From the NCBI GenBank assembly GCA_900540255.1, contig UQFE01000002.1, positions 1 to 64,000 on the forward strand: DNA of 64,000 nucleotides. The letters are read 5' to 3'. The position numbers and the translations under genes were made by a program. Below are positions 41,940-52,260 of this stretch, piece after piece. The stretch is from an uncultured Clostridium sp. GTDB lineage: Bacteria > Bacillota > Clostridia > Clostridiales > Clostridiaceae. Position 1 is the stretch's first letter. Each line of letters begins with the position of its first letter. The notes under the pieces were generated by a model, which was not told the DNA's origin, did not search any database, and saw only the letters and a list, made by a program, of their open reading frames with translations.

Positions 41940-43808
41940 TTATTCTCCTTTATTCATAATGTTTATAACACTTTTTTCTATTGATTTTGAATCTAATCCT
42001 GCATCTTTATATAATAAATCAATATCGCCATGAGGTATAAATTTATCACTATATCCTAAAGCTTTAAATTTACCTTTAAAATTTAATTTGCTAAGTTCCA
42101 TTAAAACATAACTTCCAAAGCCACCACATATACTATTATCTTCAATTGTAATAATGTTATATCCATCTTTCGTTAATTCTTTTAACATTTCTATATCTAT
42201 AGGTTTTACAAAAGTTGCGCCTATAATTGTTGGGTTTATCCCTTGTTTATTTAAAGTTTTAGCTGCAATTACTGCATGTTGAATCATTTTACCAACTGCT
42301 ATTATTGCAATTTTATCACCATTTATCATCTTTTCCCATTTCCCGTATTTTATTTCAGATAATGGTCTTATATCCTCAACACAATCTGTCCCCCTTGGAT
42401 ATCTTATAGCAATAGGTCTATTTTGATTTAATGCCCATTTTAACATTAAAGGCAACTCTTCTAAATGTTTAGGAGCTAAAATAGTCATATTAGGTATAGC
42501 TGATAAATAAGATAAATCAAAAACCCCCTGATGAGTTTCACCATCTTCTCCTACAATACCAGCTCTATCAATTGCAAATATTACAGGTAAATTTTGAATG
42601 CATACATCATGTATAATTTGATCATATCCCCTTTGTAAAAATGTAGAATATACTGCAAAAATAGGCTTTAATCCTGCACTTGCCATACCAGCTGCAAGAG
42701 TAACAGCATGTTGCTCCGCTATTCCTACATCAAAAAATCTATTTTTATATATATTTGCAAATTCCTTTAAGCCTGTACCATCTGGCATAGCAGCTGTAAT
42801 AGCCACTATATCACTATCTTCCTTAGCAAATTCTATCATAGCATCACCAAATACTTTAGAATATGTTTTCTTTGGTGACATAAATGATTCTCCACTTTCT
42901 AAATCAAAAGGCGAAACTCCATGAAACTTATTTGGATTCTTTTCTGCAAATTCATATCCCTTTCCTTTTTGAGTGATAGTATGAATTATAACTGGTCCTT
43001 TTATTGACTTTGCCTTACTAAATACATCATTCATAAGTTCTATATCATGACCATCTATTGGACCAATATATTTAATTCCCATATTTTCAAATAACATTGG
43101 TTCAACTATTAAATGCTTTAAACTGTCTTTTACTCTATGTAAACATTGAACCACAGTTTTTCCTGCATCACTATGACTAAGTGTATTATTAATATCTTGC
43201 TTAAGCTTATTATATCCTGGTCCTACCCTAAGCTTATTTAAATGATTTGATAATGCTCCTACATTTTTAGAAATAGACATTTGATTATCATTTAAAACTA
43301 TAATCATATTAGTTTTATTAAATCCAACATCATCAAGTGCTTCTAATGCCATTCCTCCAGTTAATGCCCCATCCCCTATAACTGCAATAACATTGTAGTT
43401 TTCTTTTTTTATATCTCTTGCTCTTGCAATTCCAAGAGCCGCTGATATTGATGTACTGCTATGACCTGTTCCAAATACATCATATTTGCTTTCTGTTATT
43501 TTAGGAAATCCACAAAGCCCTTTATACTTTCTTAATGTATCAAACCTATCTTTTCTTCCTGTTAATATTTTATGGACATAACTTTGATGTCCAACATCCC
43601 ATACTATTTTATCTTCTTCAAAATTAAAGACTTTATATAAGCTAAGTGTTAATTCCACCACACCTAAATTTGAAGATAAATGCCCCCCAGTTTTTGATAC
43701 CTTATCTATTAAAAAGCTTCTTATTTCATCACTAAGCTCATTTAACTCTTTATCAGTTAAGGCATGAATGTCTGTTGGTGAATTTATATCCTCTAATAAT
43801 TTTGACAT
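41940..43808 (-). CDS. dxs: 1-deoxy-D-xylulose-5-phosphate synthase
   Basis: The enzyme makes DXP from pyruvate and glyceraldehyde 3-phosphate with thiamine diphosphate, the first step of the MEP isoprenoid pathway. The 622-residue protein has GHQSYVHKILTGR, the cofactor motif IGDGALTGGMALEALDD, then the pyrimidine domain with DRAGIVGEDGETHQGVFDLS and the transketolase C-domain. ATG 43808 is favoured, 9 bases after AAAGGA. It is preceded by ispA, which uses the pathway's products. Confidence 0.97.
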   Translation of the reverse strand: MSKLLEDINSPTDIHALTDKELNELSDEIRSFLIDKVSKTGGHLSSNLGVVELTLSLYKVFNFEEDKIVWDVGHQSYVHKILTGRKDRFDTLRKYKGLCGFPKITESKYDVFGTGHSSTSISAALGIARARDIKKENYNVIAVIGDGALTGGMALEALDDVGFNKTNMIIVLNDNQMSISKNVGALSNHLNKLRVGPGYNKLKQDINNTLSHSDAGKTVVQCLHRVKDSLKHLIVEPMLFENMGIKYIGPIDGHDIELMNDVFSKAKSIKGPVIIHTITQKGKGYEFAEKNPNKFHGVSPFDLESGESFMSPKKTYSKVFGDAMIEFAKEDSDIVAITAAMPDGTGLKEFANIYKNRFFDVGIAEQHAVTLAAGMASAGLKPIFAVYSTFLQRGYDQIIHDVCIQNLPVIFAIDRAGIVGEDGETHQGVFDLSYLSAIPNMTILAPKHLEELPLMLKWALNQNRPIAIRYPRGTDCVEDIRPLSEIKYGKWEKMINGDKIAIIAVGKMIQHAVIAAKTLNKQGINPTIIGATFVKPIDIEMLKELTKDGYNIITIEDNSICGGFGSYVLMELSKLNFKGKFKALGYSDKFIPHGDIDLLYKDAGLDSKSIEKSVINIMNKGE

Positions 43809-43825
43809 AATTACCATTCCTTTGT

Positions 43826-44695
43826 TTAGTTTTCTCTATCCAAAAGTTTCTTAGTTAAAAACTTTAAAGCTTCTGTATCTACAGATAAGCTATCTAATAT
43901 TTTAATGCTTTCATTTGTTAGATTTTCGCACTCCTTAATGCAATAATCTAAACCATGCATTGTTATAAAATTAGTTTTATCATTTTCTTTATCACTTAAT
44001 ACATTTTTACCTAGTTTTTCCGTACTCCCAATGACATCTAATATATCATCTTTTATTTGAAATGCTAACCCTAATTTTTCTCCAAACTTTTCTAATAAAT
44101 TAATATCTTCCTTTGGTGCATTTGCAAGTATTGCACCAGAAATTATTGAAACATTAATAAGTGCTCCAGTTTTTTTCATATGCATATATTTAAGTTCTTC
44201 TTCACTTATTTTCTTGCCTTCATTTATTATATCTACAATTTGCCCACCAATCATTCCTTCCGGTCCTGATGCTTCAGCTATTTTTTGTGCTGCCATTAAA
44301 GCTTCTTTTCCATACTTTAATGAAAACTTCATCATTAAATTCATTGCTTCATTTAATAATGTATCACCAGCTAAAACTGCAATATCTTCACCATATACTT
44401 TATGATTAGTTGGTTTTCCTCTTCTTAAATCATCATTATCCATACAAGGTAAATCATCATGGATTAATGAATATGTATGAATCATTTCTATTGCTGCTGA
44501 AAATTCTATTATATCTTTCCAATTATTTTTATACATATTATAAGTTAATAACATAAGCAAAGGTCTTATTCTTTTACCACCTATATTAAGACTATAGCTT
44601 GCAGAGTCATATATTACTTTGTTAAAAGTGCCCTTATTTTTAAAATAATTTAATAGAAAGCTATTTATTTCACTTTTCATTTCATTAAACATCAT
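43826..44695 (-). CDS. ispA: Polyprenyl (farnesyl/geranyl) diphosphate synthase
   Basis: This 289-residue prenyltransferase condenses isopentenyl diphosphate with allylic diphosphates. The first Asp-rich motif is [20 protein letters not shown] with the long DDx4D typical of bacterial FPP synthases, and the second is [19 protein letters not shown] near 35 binds diphosphate. The ATG at 44695 overlaps the end of xseB by 11 bases, with GAGGGATA as ribosome site inside xseB. Confidence 0.95.
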   Translation of the reverse strand: MMFNEMKSEINSFLLNYFKNKGTFNKVIYDSASYSLNIGGKRIRPLLMLLTYNMYKNNWKDIIEFSAAIEMIHTYSLIHDDLPCMDNDDLRRGKPTNHKVYGEDIAVLAGDTLLNEAMNLMMKFSLKYGKEALMAAQKIAEASGPEGMIGGQIVDIINEGKKISEEELKYMHMKKTGALINVSIISGAILANAPKEDINLLEKFGEKLGLAFQIKDDILDVIGSTEKLGKNVLSDKENDKTNFITMHGLDYCIKECENLTNESIKILDSLSVDTEALKFLTKKLLDREN

Positions 44696-44900
44696 TATCC
44701 CTCACTACTTCGGAATTTTCTTTTATTGTTAAAAATTTTCCTTCTAAAGTATCAAGGGTCTTATATAATTTATTAACTATTTTACTTCCTTTTTCATATT
44801 CTTTCATAGCATCCTCTAAACTTAATTCATCATTTTCTAAAGTAGATAAAATACCTTCTAAATTTTCAAGCATTTCATTATAACTTTCCTTCTTTGCCAT
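44685..44900 (-). CDS. xseB: Exodeoxyribonuclease VII small subunit
   Basis: This 71-residue helical protein has [20 protein letters not shown] then [20 protein letters not shown], the standard XseB pattern. It pairs with XseA to degrade single-stranded DNA. It overlaps xseA by 23 bases and ispA by 11 bases, so all are translationally coupled. Confidence 0.95.
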   Translation of the reverse strand: MAKKESYNEMLENLEGILSTLENDELSLEDAMKEYEKGSKIVNKLYKTLDTLEGKFLTIKENSEVVRDNDV

Positions 44901-46113
44901 GATAATTCCCCCCTCTTTCTACCGGAATAAAATTTCCCACAACATATCCATCTTCCATATAAATCTTAATTTTCTTTTTTTCATCAAAGAAATCTTTACT
45001 TTTTATTAGTTTATCATTTTCATCTTCTATTATAGCATAACCTCTTTTTAATATATTTATAGGATTATGCGCATTTAACATATTATTAAGTGAAAAAATC
45101 TTTTGTTTGTTGCTTTTTATTTTAAATGCCATAATTTTTTCAATCTTATCTTTTAAATTATCTATTTCCAAATATGCATTTACAATTTTACTACTTGGTG
45201 AATTTAAACTTAAAACTTTTTCTAAGTTTTGAATTCTTCTTCTTTCATTAGATAATTTATTATCTATAATAAAGTTTAGTTTATTTTCATACTCATTAAT
45301 TTCTCTATATAATTCATCTTCTAGAGGCACCACAATCTCAGCTGCTTGTGAAGGTGTTGCTGCTCTAAAATCTGCAACAAAATCTGATATCGTAAAGTCT
45401 ACTTCATGTCCTACAGCAGATACTATAGGTAATTTTGAATTATAAATAGCTTTAGCTAACTCTTCTTCATTAAAATTCCATAATTCTTCAAGAGCTCCTC
45501 CGCCTCTTCCTATAATTATTATATCAACACTTTTTTTATTATTAAAATATTTAATTCCATCTATTACTGTTTTATATGCACCTTCTCCTTGCACTAAAGC
45601 AGGATAAAGCACAATATCTACTTTATTATTTCTTCTTCTTATAACATTGATTATATCACAAATAGCTGCACCTGTTTCTGATGTAACTACTCCAATTCTT
45701 TCTGGATTTTTAGGAAGGTTTTTTTTAACTTCTGCATCAAAATACCCCTCCCTACTTAACTTTTCTTTTAACCTTTCAAACCTTATGTGAAGTTCTCCAA
45801 GGCCCTCTTGTTGTATTGTATTACAGTATAACTGAAAGGTTCCATTAGCAGTATATACAGCTGCCCTTCCTGAAACAATTACAGCCATACCTTCCTTTAA
45901 AACAAAATCTAAATCATAGATTTTACTTTTAAACATAATACAATTAATTTTACTATTGTCATCTTTTAATGAAAAATAAATATGTCCGCTTGAATGATAT
46001 TTTAAATTAGAAATTTCTCCCCTAACTGAAAGATTATTTAATATAAAATCATTATCTAATATTTTTTTTATATAATTATTAATTTCAGATACCGTTAAGG
46101 TTTTAATCCTCAT
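44878..46113 (-). CDS. xseA: Exodeoxyribonuclease VII large subunit
   Basis: XseA is the catalytic subunit of the bidirectional single-strand exonuclease. The N-terminal OB fold reads [20 protein letters not shown]. The catalytic part has [39 protein letters not shown] and [20 protein letters not shown] with conserved His and Asp. A coiled-coil region (about 280-360) is followed by the small C-terminal strand domain. 411 residues. It overlaps folD by 11 bases. Confidence 0.96.
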   Translation of the reverse strand: MRIKTLTVSEINNYIKKILDNDFILNNLSVRGEISNLKYHSSGHIYFSLKDDNSKINCIMFKSKIYDLDFVLKEGMAVIVSGRAAVYTANGTFQLYCNTIQQEGLGELHIRFERLKEKLSREGYFDAEVKKNLPKNPERIGVVTSETGAAICDIINVIRRRNNKVDIVLYPALVQGEGAYKTVIDGIKYFNNKKSVDIIIIGRGGGALEELWNFNEEELAKAIYNSKLPIVSAVGHEVDFTISDFVADFRAATPSQAAEIVVPLEDELYREINEYENKLNFIIDNKLSNERRRIQNLEKVLSLNSPSSKIVNAYLEIDNLKDKIEKIMAFKIKSNKQKIFSLNNMLNAHNPINILKRGYAIIEDENDKLIKSKDFFDEKKKIKIYMEDGYVVGNFIPVERGGNYHGKEGKL

Positions 46114-46951
46114 ATTTTTCTATAGCCTCACATGCATTTTTCATAAGTAAAGTAGTTGTAAGAGCTCCTACACCACCTGGAACTGGAGTTACAAATGAAG
46201 CTTTATCAATAACCTTATCAAAATCAACATCTCCAGTAATTTTACCTTGAACTGAATTTGTTCCTACATCTATAACTATAGCTCCCTCTTTAACAAAGCT
46301 ATCATCTATAAACTTTGCTTTTCCAATTGCAACAACTAAAATGTCAGATCTTTTACATACTTCTCTTAAATTTTTTGTTTTTGAATGACACATTGTTACT
46401 GTACAGTTTTCTTTAAGTAATAAGGCACCTGCTGGTTTACCAACTATATTACTTCTTCCTATAACAACTACATCCATTCCTTCTAAATTTATGTTCAAAC
46501 TATTTAAAATAGTTACTACTGACTTAGGAGTACATGGCATAAAAGTTTCTTCTCCCATATATAACTTTCCTTGATTAACAAATGTTAAACAATCAATATC
46601 TTTCTTAGGAGATATAGATGAGATAATTTTCTTTTCATTAATATGCTTTGGTAATGGTAATTGAAGAATTATTCCACTAACACTTTTATCATTATTTAAA
46701 GCATCTATTTTATTTATTAATTCTTCTTCTGCTACTTCTTCATTTAAATGAACCTTTTCAAATTCCATTCCTAGTGATATGGCTACCTTTTCTTGATTAT
46801 TTAAATAAAAAATTGATCCACCATCATTTCCAACTAATATTGATGCTACTTTAGGAGTGCTTAGCCCTTTTAATTTTCTATCATTAACAAATGCTTTAAT
46901 TTCCTCTTTTATTCCTAAAGCAATTTCCTTGCCATCTATTCTTTTACCCAT
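46103..46951 (-). CDS. folD: Methylenetetrahydrofolate dehydrogenase/cyclohydrolase FolD
   Basis: This bifunctional enzyme interconverts methylene- and formyl-tetrahydrofolate using NADP. The 282-residue protein shows [20 protein letters not shown] with the catalytic Lys, [30 protein letters not shown] and [17 protein letters not shown]. Usually YVxxK holds the Tyr; here the segment is YLNNQEK, which keeps Tyr and Lys. GGAGGGGC precedes the ATG. Confidence 0.96.
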   Translation of the reverse strand: MGKRIDGKEIALGIKEEIKAFVNDRKLKGLSTPKVASILVGNDGGSIFYLNNQEKVAISLGMEFEKVHLNEEVAEEELINKIDALNNDKSVSGIILQLPLPKHINEKKIISSISPKKDIDCLTFVNQGKLYMGEETFMPCTPKSVVTILNSLNINLEGMDVVVIGRSNIVGKPAGALLLKENCTVTMCHSKTKNLREVCKRSDILVVAIGKAKFIDDSFVKEGAIVIDVGTNSVQGKITGDVDFDKVIDKASFVTPVPGGVGALTTTLLMKNACEAIEKYED

Positions 46952-46976
46952 TTTGCCCCTCCAAATTTAAAAATTC

Positions 46977-47387
46977 TTATTGTTCTAATGTTTTTAATAT
47001 TTTATCTAATACACCATTAATAAAAGATGAACTCTTATCATCTGAATATTTTTTAGTTAATTCAATAGCTTCATTTATTGCAGCTCCACCTGGTACATCT
47101 TCTATAAATAGCATTTCTCCTACTGCTAATCTTAAAATTGTTAAGTTTACCTTTGAAATTCTATCTAATTTCCAATTTACTAATGAGCTTAAAATTTTGT
47201 CATCAATTGTACCTAAATTATCAGTAACTACTTTTACAACACTTTTTATGTATTCAACATCTATAGTTTTTAAGTCCATTTCATAATCTTCAATAAATGT
47301 TTCTATAGTTTCATCATAACTATTTTTGCTTAATTCCATACTAAAAAGCAGCTCCATTGCTTTTTCTCTTGATTTTTGTCTTTTCAT
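46977..47387 (-). CDS. nusB: Transcription antitermination factor NusB
   Basis: NusB binds boxA RNA with NusE for rRNA antitermination. The all-helical 136-residue protein starts RQKSREKAMELLFSMELSKN and contains NWKLDRISKVNLTILRLAVG, VPGGAAINEAIELTKKYSD and SFINGVLDKIL, all typical. AGGAGG precedes the ATG. It heads the nusB-folD-xseAB-ispA-dxs series. Confidence 0.96.
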   Translation of the reverse strand: MKRQKSREKAMELLFSMELSKNSYDETIETFIEDYEMDLKTIDVEYIKSVVKVVTDNLGTIDDKILSSLVNWKLDRISKVNLTILRLAVGEMLFIEDVPGGAAINEAIELTKKYSDDKSSSFINGVLDKILKTLEQ

Positions 47388-47562
47388 AATTTCCTCCTAG
47401 GTATGTAATGTAAATAATTTCATTATAAACTTATACTATATTAATTAAACATATGTATATTACAATATTATCTTATTTCTGTCTATAAAAATAATTTTTC
47501 ATATTTTATTTTACAATTATTAAATGTATTTATTTAACATTTTTCTTGTATACATTGAGAAA

Positions 47563-47660
47563 GGGGCTGTCGCACTAAAACTTTTATACACAATATATTG
47601 TTTTAAAAAATAAAAATTCATACAATATATTGTAGTATTTATTCTTAATGCGACATCCCC
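47563..47660. repeat. MITE-like palindromic repeat, copy 2
   Basis: 98 bp with ends GGGGCTGTCGCA and TGCGACATCCCC and two ACAATATATTGT palindromes inside. It is in reverse orientation to the copy at 5034 and the same orientation as that at 53323. It lies 8 bp beyond the stop of the Asp23 gene, where it could also act as a transcription terminator. Confidence 0.8.
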
Positions 47661-47668
47661 TCTTTTAA

Positions 47669-48061
47669 TTACACTTCTTTTTCTGCTTCTTGTTGTTCTT
47701 GCTTTGGAACATATATGTTTTGAACATTAACATTTACCTTGTCAACTTTCAATCCAGTCATAGCCTCAACAGTTCTTTTTACATTTTCTTGAACTGAAGC
47801 TACTACCTCTGGAATTCTCATTCCATACTCTACAGCTACATTTAATTCAATAATAGCTTTATCTTCTTCTAATGTAACTTTTACAGCCTTACCACTAGAA
47901 GCTTTTTTCCCTTTTAAAATTTGTGATATGTTACTTGAAACACCATGTGGGATTTCAACAATTCCTTGAATTTCATCTGCAGCTATTCCTGCTATAACAC
48001 TTACAACTTCATCAGAAATCTTAACAATTCCTATTGCTGATTCATTGTTTACATTTTCCAT
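47669..48061 (-). CDS. Asp23/Gls24 family protein (YqhY-like)
   Basis: The 130-residue protein has GIVKISDEVVSVIAGIAADE at the start, then VKVTLEEDKAIIELNVAVEY and VQENVKRTVEAMTGLKVDKV, the Asp23 family core. The family is envelope-associated in stress response, and YqhY beside nusB influences fatty-acid supply in Bacillus. The gene lies between spoIIIAH and nusB, as is usual. CTCC-rich ribosome site (AGGAGGTTAAGGTC) before the ATG. Confidence 0.92.
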   Translation of the reverse strand: MENVNNESAIGIVKISDEVVSVIAGIAADEIQGIVEIPHGVSSNISQILKGKKASSGKAVKVTLEEDKAIIELNVAVEYGMRIPEVVASVQENVKRTVEAMTGLKVDKVNVNVQNIYVPKQEQQEAEKEV

Positions 48062-48146
48062 GACCTTAACCTCCTAAAGGTTTATTTAGTTAAACCTACC
48101 TTTACTTATGTTCATTATAACAAAAGAGTTACTATTTTACAATGTA

Positions 48147-48680
48147 TTATTTCATTGCAGTAACATCTACATCACTTAATGTAGTAATATCTTCAACTAT
48201 CTTTTTAATTGATGCTGAATCTTCTTCAGACAAAGTTTCATTTACTTTTACATAAACCTTAACATTTCCATTTTCATTAATCATACATAAAGAATCTTCA
48301 TATCCCTTATTTCTTATTTCAGATTCAACTCTACTTTCTTGATCATTCATTTTTGCTTTTTCTACTAATGCATTGTTTGCTACATCTTTAGATTCTTGTG
48401 ATGCATTTGCATCTTCAGTAATTGCTTTCATATCTGCTACATATTTCTCATCTTGTTGTTCCTTTGTTAATCTCATACTATAAAAATACTCTGTTGTACT
48501 TAATGTTTCATCTGTTGATGTTTCACTTTCACTTGATTTATTGGTACTGTTTTGTTCTAATACAGCTTCTAAGCTTGTTGGATCATTTAATCCATTTTTA
48601 TTTAACTTCATTGATAATACACCCACACATACTATCAAGGCCATTAGTGTAAAGATAATCCCAAATTGTTTTTTTGTCAT
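48147..48680 (-). CDS. spoIIIAH: Stage III sporulation protein AH
   Basis: SpoIIIAH is the mother-cell partner of forespore SpoIIQ in the channel that feeds the engulfed forespore. The 177 residues have one N-terminal membrane helix (FGIIFTLMALIVCVGVLSM), a Ser/Thr/Glu-rich linker and a C-terminal ring-forming domain resembling YscJ/FliF. It is the last gene of the spoIIIA operon. GGGAGGAATT precedes the ATG. Confidence 0.93.
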   Translation of the reverse strand: MTKKQFGIIFTLMALIVCVGVLSMKLNKNGLNDPTSLEAVLEQNSTNKSSESETSTDETLSTTEYFYSMRLTKEQQDEKYVADMKAITEDANASQESKDVANNALVEKAKMNDQESRVESEIRNKGYEDSLCMINENGNVKVYVKVNETLSEEDSASIKKIVEDITTLSDVDVTAMK

Positions 48681-48717
48681 TTTTAATTCCTCCCATACAT
48701 TTATATAACATTATATG

Positions 48718-49329
48718 CTATTCCTTCATTGGATATACGTTAACTTGCTCTAAACTTATATCATATAATTTAGATACAGCCTTTTGAATGTTGTACTTAA
48801 TTTCACTACTTTTAGCACCTTCTGCAACTATAAGCACTCCTGTAACTGCTGGTTTATATGTTTTGGTTATAAATGGTTCACTTGAATTTGAATCACTTTT
48901 CATAACTACAGTTGTACCTTCTGTTTCTTGCTTTGTAAGCCTTGTACCTCCATTTGTATCCTCCTCTTGAGTTTCTGATGTTTGAGTACTTGAATTTGTT
49001 GCTGGCACTTGCGTTTCTCCACTTTCAAAATGAATAGTTACTACTACTTGACCTACCCCACTCATTTTAGAAAGTATATCTTCTAATTGTTTCTTTTGAT
49101 CTTCCTCATAACTTAACAATTCCTTTGATGTCATTCCTCCATCATTTGTAGAAACTTCTTGTGCCCCCTTTGGCGCATTATTTTTATCAGATACATTGCT
49201 ATCATTTCCTAAAAAATTACTTACTGCTAACCAAAGAAATATAATAACTAATAAAACAATTAAACAATTAACAAACTTTTTATTTTGGAACATTTTATTC
49301 ATATCTTTATTTAGCTTATCTTTATCCAT
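48718..49329 (-). CDS. spoIIIAG: Stage III sporulation protein AG
   Basis: This 203-residue protein has a membrane helix (FVNCLIVLLVIIFLWLAVSN), a polar linker rich in Ser/Thr/Gln (about 110-145) and a ring-building domain with KTYKPAVTGVLIVAEGAKSS near 160-180. SpoIIIAG forms a large ring in the feeding channel. It starts 5 bp after spoIIIAF. Confidence 0.93.
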   Translation of the reverse strand: MDKDKLNKDMNKMFQNKKFVNCLIVLLVIIFLWLAVSNFLGNDSNVSDKNNAPKGAQEVSTNDGGMTSKELLSYEEDQKKQLEDILSKMSGVGQVVVTIHFESGETQVPATNSSTQTSETQEEDTNGGTRLTKQETEGTTVVMKSDSNSSEPFITKTYKPAVTGVLIVAEGAKSSEIKYNIQKAVSKLYDISLEQVNVYPMKE

Positions 49330-49333
49330 AACC

Positions 49334-49921
49334 TTATCCTCCCATACTGTATAATTTTATTTTCTCTATAGGTATTTTAAAAAGTTCTGATAAATAGTTT
49401 TTTATTTCTTCTTCATTATCAATTTTTTCATTATTTGATACAGCTTCTTCACTTTCATCATTTATATTAATTCTTATTTTATCTACAAGCCTTATACCAT
49501 TTTCCCTTACTCCAACTTCTAAACTATCTATACTATAAGTCATATCACTTAAATTTATATTGCATTTTATATCTGATTTAAAATTCTTATCTGAAAACTT
49601 CTCTTTTAATAAATTATCACAGTTACTATTTAAATTACTTTTAAAGGCCTCTTTTTGCTTTTCTATTACTTCTTTAGATTCACCTTCATTTGTAACTCCT
49701 AAATTCAACATGTCTTCATATCTTTTTATTCTATTAATCACCTCTTGTTCTCCCCCAGTAAAAAATTTAATTATTGGATTTATCATTACTGAAATCAATA
49801 TAAGTCCTAATACAAACTTAATATACTTTTTCATAGAGTTATCTGGGGCAATTATCTCTATAGATGTCATAAAAATCATGGTTGCCACTAAAGTAATAAT
49901 AAAATTATTTAAGTATTCCAT
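49334..49921 (-). CDS. spoIIIAF: Stage III sporulation protein AF
   Basis: This 195-residue protein has two N-terminal membrane helices (FIITLVATMIFMTSIEIIA and IKFVLGLILISVMINPIIKF) and a soluble ring-type domain ending LFKIPIEKIKLYSMGG. It belongs to the feeding-channel complex and lies between spoIIIAE and AG. Confidence 0.92.
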   Translation of the reverse strand: MEYLNNFIITLVATMIFMTSIEIIAPDNSMKKYIKFVLGLILISVMINPIIKFFTGGEQEVINRIKRYEDMLNLGVTNEGESKEVIEKQKEAFKSNLNSNCDNLLKEKFSDKNFKSDIKCNINLSDMTYSIDSLEVGVRENGIRLVDKIRININDESEEAVSNNEKIDNEEEIKNYLSELFKIPIEKIKLYSMGG

Positions 49922-49924
49922 ATC

Positions 49925-51124
49925 TTATCCTCCCACAACAAATTTTCCTGCTGATATCATTATTGATATGAGAACAAAAAACATTAAACTTACACATACA
50001 ACACATGACATTATTAATATTAAAGATTCGCCTGCTGCTGCAATTGAATTAGTAATTCTTTTATCTGTTATTGGCTCTAGTAATGCAGCTGAAAGTTTAA
50101 ATATAAGTGATGATAATGCTATTTTTATTATTGGATATACAATTATTAAAATAATAATAATTAAGCCAATTGAACCAATTGCATTTTTTATTATTAATGA
50201 ATATCCAGCCACAGAAGAAATTGCATCTGATAGTGATTTACCTACGATAGGTATAAAATTATCTATTGTAAATTTTGTAGTCTTAAGTGTAACTGCATCT
50301 ATCGTTGAAGAGGTTGCTCCTCTTATTGTTAGAATTGCAACAAATATAGTAATAATAATTCCTTGAAGCCAAACTGTTGATTTTTTAATTAATCCACAAA
50401 AATTTGATAATTTAGGTTCTGTAGAAATATTATTAGCAAACTGTAATACAAATGTAATTAAAATTAATGGAATAATTACATTTAAATAAATTTTAGGTAT
50501 CAATATAGTTGCTCCTAAAATTATAGGATCCATTGTTGCTGCTTGTGTTAATCCACCAGCAGCTGCTAACATAACAACCAATATTGGTAAAACCTTATCC
50601 ATAAATGTTGTAACTTGAATAATTACATCTTTTGCTAGTGCTAATGACACTAAAAATGTTTTTGTAAGCAATATTATTAAAATTGCATAACATGCAAAAA
50701 ATGCAACTTGTGAAATGCCTTCGCTAGAAAAAGATGATTGTATATTTTTAAATAGAGAACATATTATTCCAATTACAATAATTGAAAATGCTAATGATAA
50801 AACTGTTTTTACTTCTTTAAAAAACAAACTTACAACTGCACTTAACACTTTTGAAACTGATAAATTTCCTTCACCAGTTTTAATATAATTTTGTATATAT
50901 GAAACTGTATCTAAATCATTCATAAGTTCAACATCACTTTTCATTGTATTAATATAATCATATAAACTATTTAATTTTGATTCTGTTTCTTCATCATTAA
51001 CTAATGTTACTCCTGTATTTTCCTCTGCATAAACTTCATTTTCACTTATTGAAGAAATATAAGTAATTCCTAATATAAGTGTTAATACCACAATAAAAAT
51101 TACTTTTAAAATATTGTTTCTCAT
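49925..51124 (-). CDS. spoIIIAE: Stage III sporulation protein AE
   Basis: This 399-residue polytopic protein has a cleavable signal (NILKVIFIVVLTLILGITYI), a soluble portion to about 100 and then about 8 membrane segments, including VLPILVVMLAAAGGLTQAAT, LSNFCGLIKKSTVWLQGIII and AIGSIGLIIIILIIVYPIIK. It probably forms the transport core of the channel. Longest protein of the operon. Confidence 0.94.
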   Translation of the reverse strand: MRNNILKVIFIVVLTLILGITYISSISENEVYAEENTGVTLVNDEETESKLNSLYDYINTMKSDVELMNDLDTVSYIQNYIKTGEGNLSVSKVLSAVVSLFFKEVKTVLSLAFSIIVIGIICSLFKNIQSSFSSEGISQVAFFACYAILIILLTKTFLVSLALAKDVIIQVTTFMDKVLPILVVMLAAAGGLTQAATMDPIILGATILIPKIYLNVIIPLILITFVLQFANNISTEPKLSNFCGLIKKSTVWLQGIIITIFVAILTIRGATSSTIDAVTLKTTKFTIDNFIPIVGKSLSDAISSVAGYSLIIKNAIGSIGLIIIILIIVYPIIKIALSSLIFKLSAALLEPITDKRITNSIAAAGESLILIMSCVVCVSLMFFVLISIMISAGKFVVGG

Positions 51125-51132
51125 TTTATCAC

Positions 51133-51516
51133 CTACAATATCTGAAGTATTGAATCTAATACTGCCATAAGTATTGGAATAGCTAAGCCTAAAATCATTA
51201 TTTTTCCTGCAAATTCAACTTTACTTCCTATACTACCTGCTCCTGAATCTTTGCAAATTTCACTACAAAATGATGTAATATAAGCAATAGCTAAAATTTT
51301 AAGTACTATGCCAATATATACAGTATCTATATTGGCTTTATTAGCAATATCATTTATAAAATCAATTACTTCCCCTAGTTGTCCTATCATATATAGAAAA
51401 ATTCCTGCTCCAGCTACAAGTACTATAAGCATTCCTAATTCTGATTTATTTTGTTTTAATAAAAGATATATAAATAAAGCAGTTAAAGCAAAAAAAGCAA
51501 CTTTAATAATTTCCAT
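51133..51516 (-). CDS. spoIIIAD: Stage III sporulation protein AD
   Basis: A four-helix membrane protein of 127 residues with MEIIKVAFFALTALFIYLLL and the conserved IGIVLKILAIAYITSFCSEI and KDSGAGSIGSKVEFAGKIMI. ATG 51516 is chosen for AGGTGAGG upstream; a GTG three codons earlier lies within that site. Confidence 0.93.
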   Translation of the reverse strand: MEIIKVAFFALTALFIYLLLKQNKSELGMLIVLVAGAGIFLYMIGQLGEVIDFINDIANKANIDTVYIGIVLKILAIAYITSFCSEICKDSGAGSIGSKVEFAGKIMILGLAIPILMAVLDSILQIL

Positions 51517-51525
51517 AAACCTCAC

Positions 51526-51723
51526 CTAAAGACTAAACATAGTTCTTACAGTATCAAACAAATTAGAAATCATTCCTATTACAGTAATTAAAATAATAAT
51601 AATTCCCGCTAAGTTTGCTAATACTGCTATTTCTTCTTTTCCATTTCCCTTTAATATCTTTTCAATAACCATAAGTAAAATTCCCATTGCTCCAATTTTA
51701 AATAATAAACTTACATCAAACAT
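51526..51723 (-). CDS. spoIIIAC: Stage III sporulation protein AC
   Basis: A 65-residue protein with two membrane helices, reading FKIGAMGILLMVIEKILKGN then GKEEIAVLANLAGIIIILIT, which is the AC pattern and related to AD. Start preceded by AAGGGCTTAAGG. Confidence 0.94.
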   Translation of the reverse strand: MFDVSLLFKIGAMGILLMVIEKILKGNGKEEIAVLANLAGIIIILITVIGMISNLFDTVRTMFSL

Positions 51724-51741
51724 CCTTAAGCCCTTCCCCCT

Positions 51742-52260
51742 TTAGATAAAAAATATTGCTAACATTGCACCAATAGATATACCTAACGTTCTATACAATT
51801 TAATATTTTCTTTTTCCTTCTTTTTAGCTTCTTTATAATTGATATCTATATTCTCCAAGGCTAAGCTAAAAATTTTTTCTTGTCCTGATATTCCACTACT
51901 ACCTAAGGTTTTAAAAAAATCTTCTAATATTTTATAATCATCAGAATTTAAACTAAGTTTTTCTTTATTTTCTAAATATGCTTTTTCAAAGCTTTCATAA
52001 ACACTATTGCTTGTTCCTTCATCTAGCATATTTGCCATTTTTATAAATACATTTGATATTGGCTCTGAAACCTTATTTCCAACATCAAATAAAGCAGTTG
52101 GTAAAGGTGTATTAGAATATATTATTTCATTATTTAATAACAACAATACTTTTTGTATTTCTTTTAAATTTTGACTTCTTCTTTTGTAATTTTCTCCTAT
52201 GAAATAACCTATAAATGTACAAATTAGAAACATTAAAAATATCATTATATTTCTAAACAT
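51742..52260 (-). CDS. spoIIIAB: Stage III sporulation protein AB
   Basis: The 172-residue protein has an N-terminal membrane helix (IMIFLMFLICTFIGYFIGEN), a helical domain resembling GspF-type platform proteins with EIIYSNTPLPTALFDVGNKV, and a C-terminal helix (TLGISIGAMLAIFFI). It overlaps spoIIIAA by 16 bases. It probably connects the ATPase to the channel. Confidence 0.94.
   Translation of the reverse strand: MFRNIMIFLMFLICTFIGYFIGENYKRRSQNLKEIQKVLLLLNNEIIYSNTPLPTALFDVGNKVSEPISNVFIKMANMLDEGTSNSVYESFEKAYLENKEKLSLNSDDYKILEDFFKTLGSSGISGQEKIFSLALENIDINYKEAKKKEKENIKLYRTLGISIGAMLAIFFI

Noticed and set aside
49560..50366. Long open frame of 268 codons on the plus strand over spoIIIAE/AF
   Set aside because: It is antisense to two clear spoIIIA genes, has no ribosome site and its protein has no recognisable pattern; such shadows arise from codon bias in AT-rich genes.
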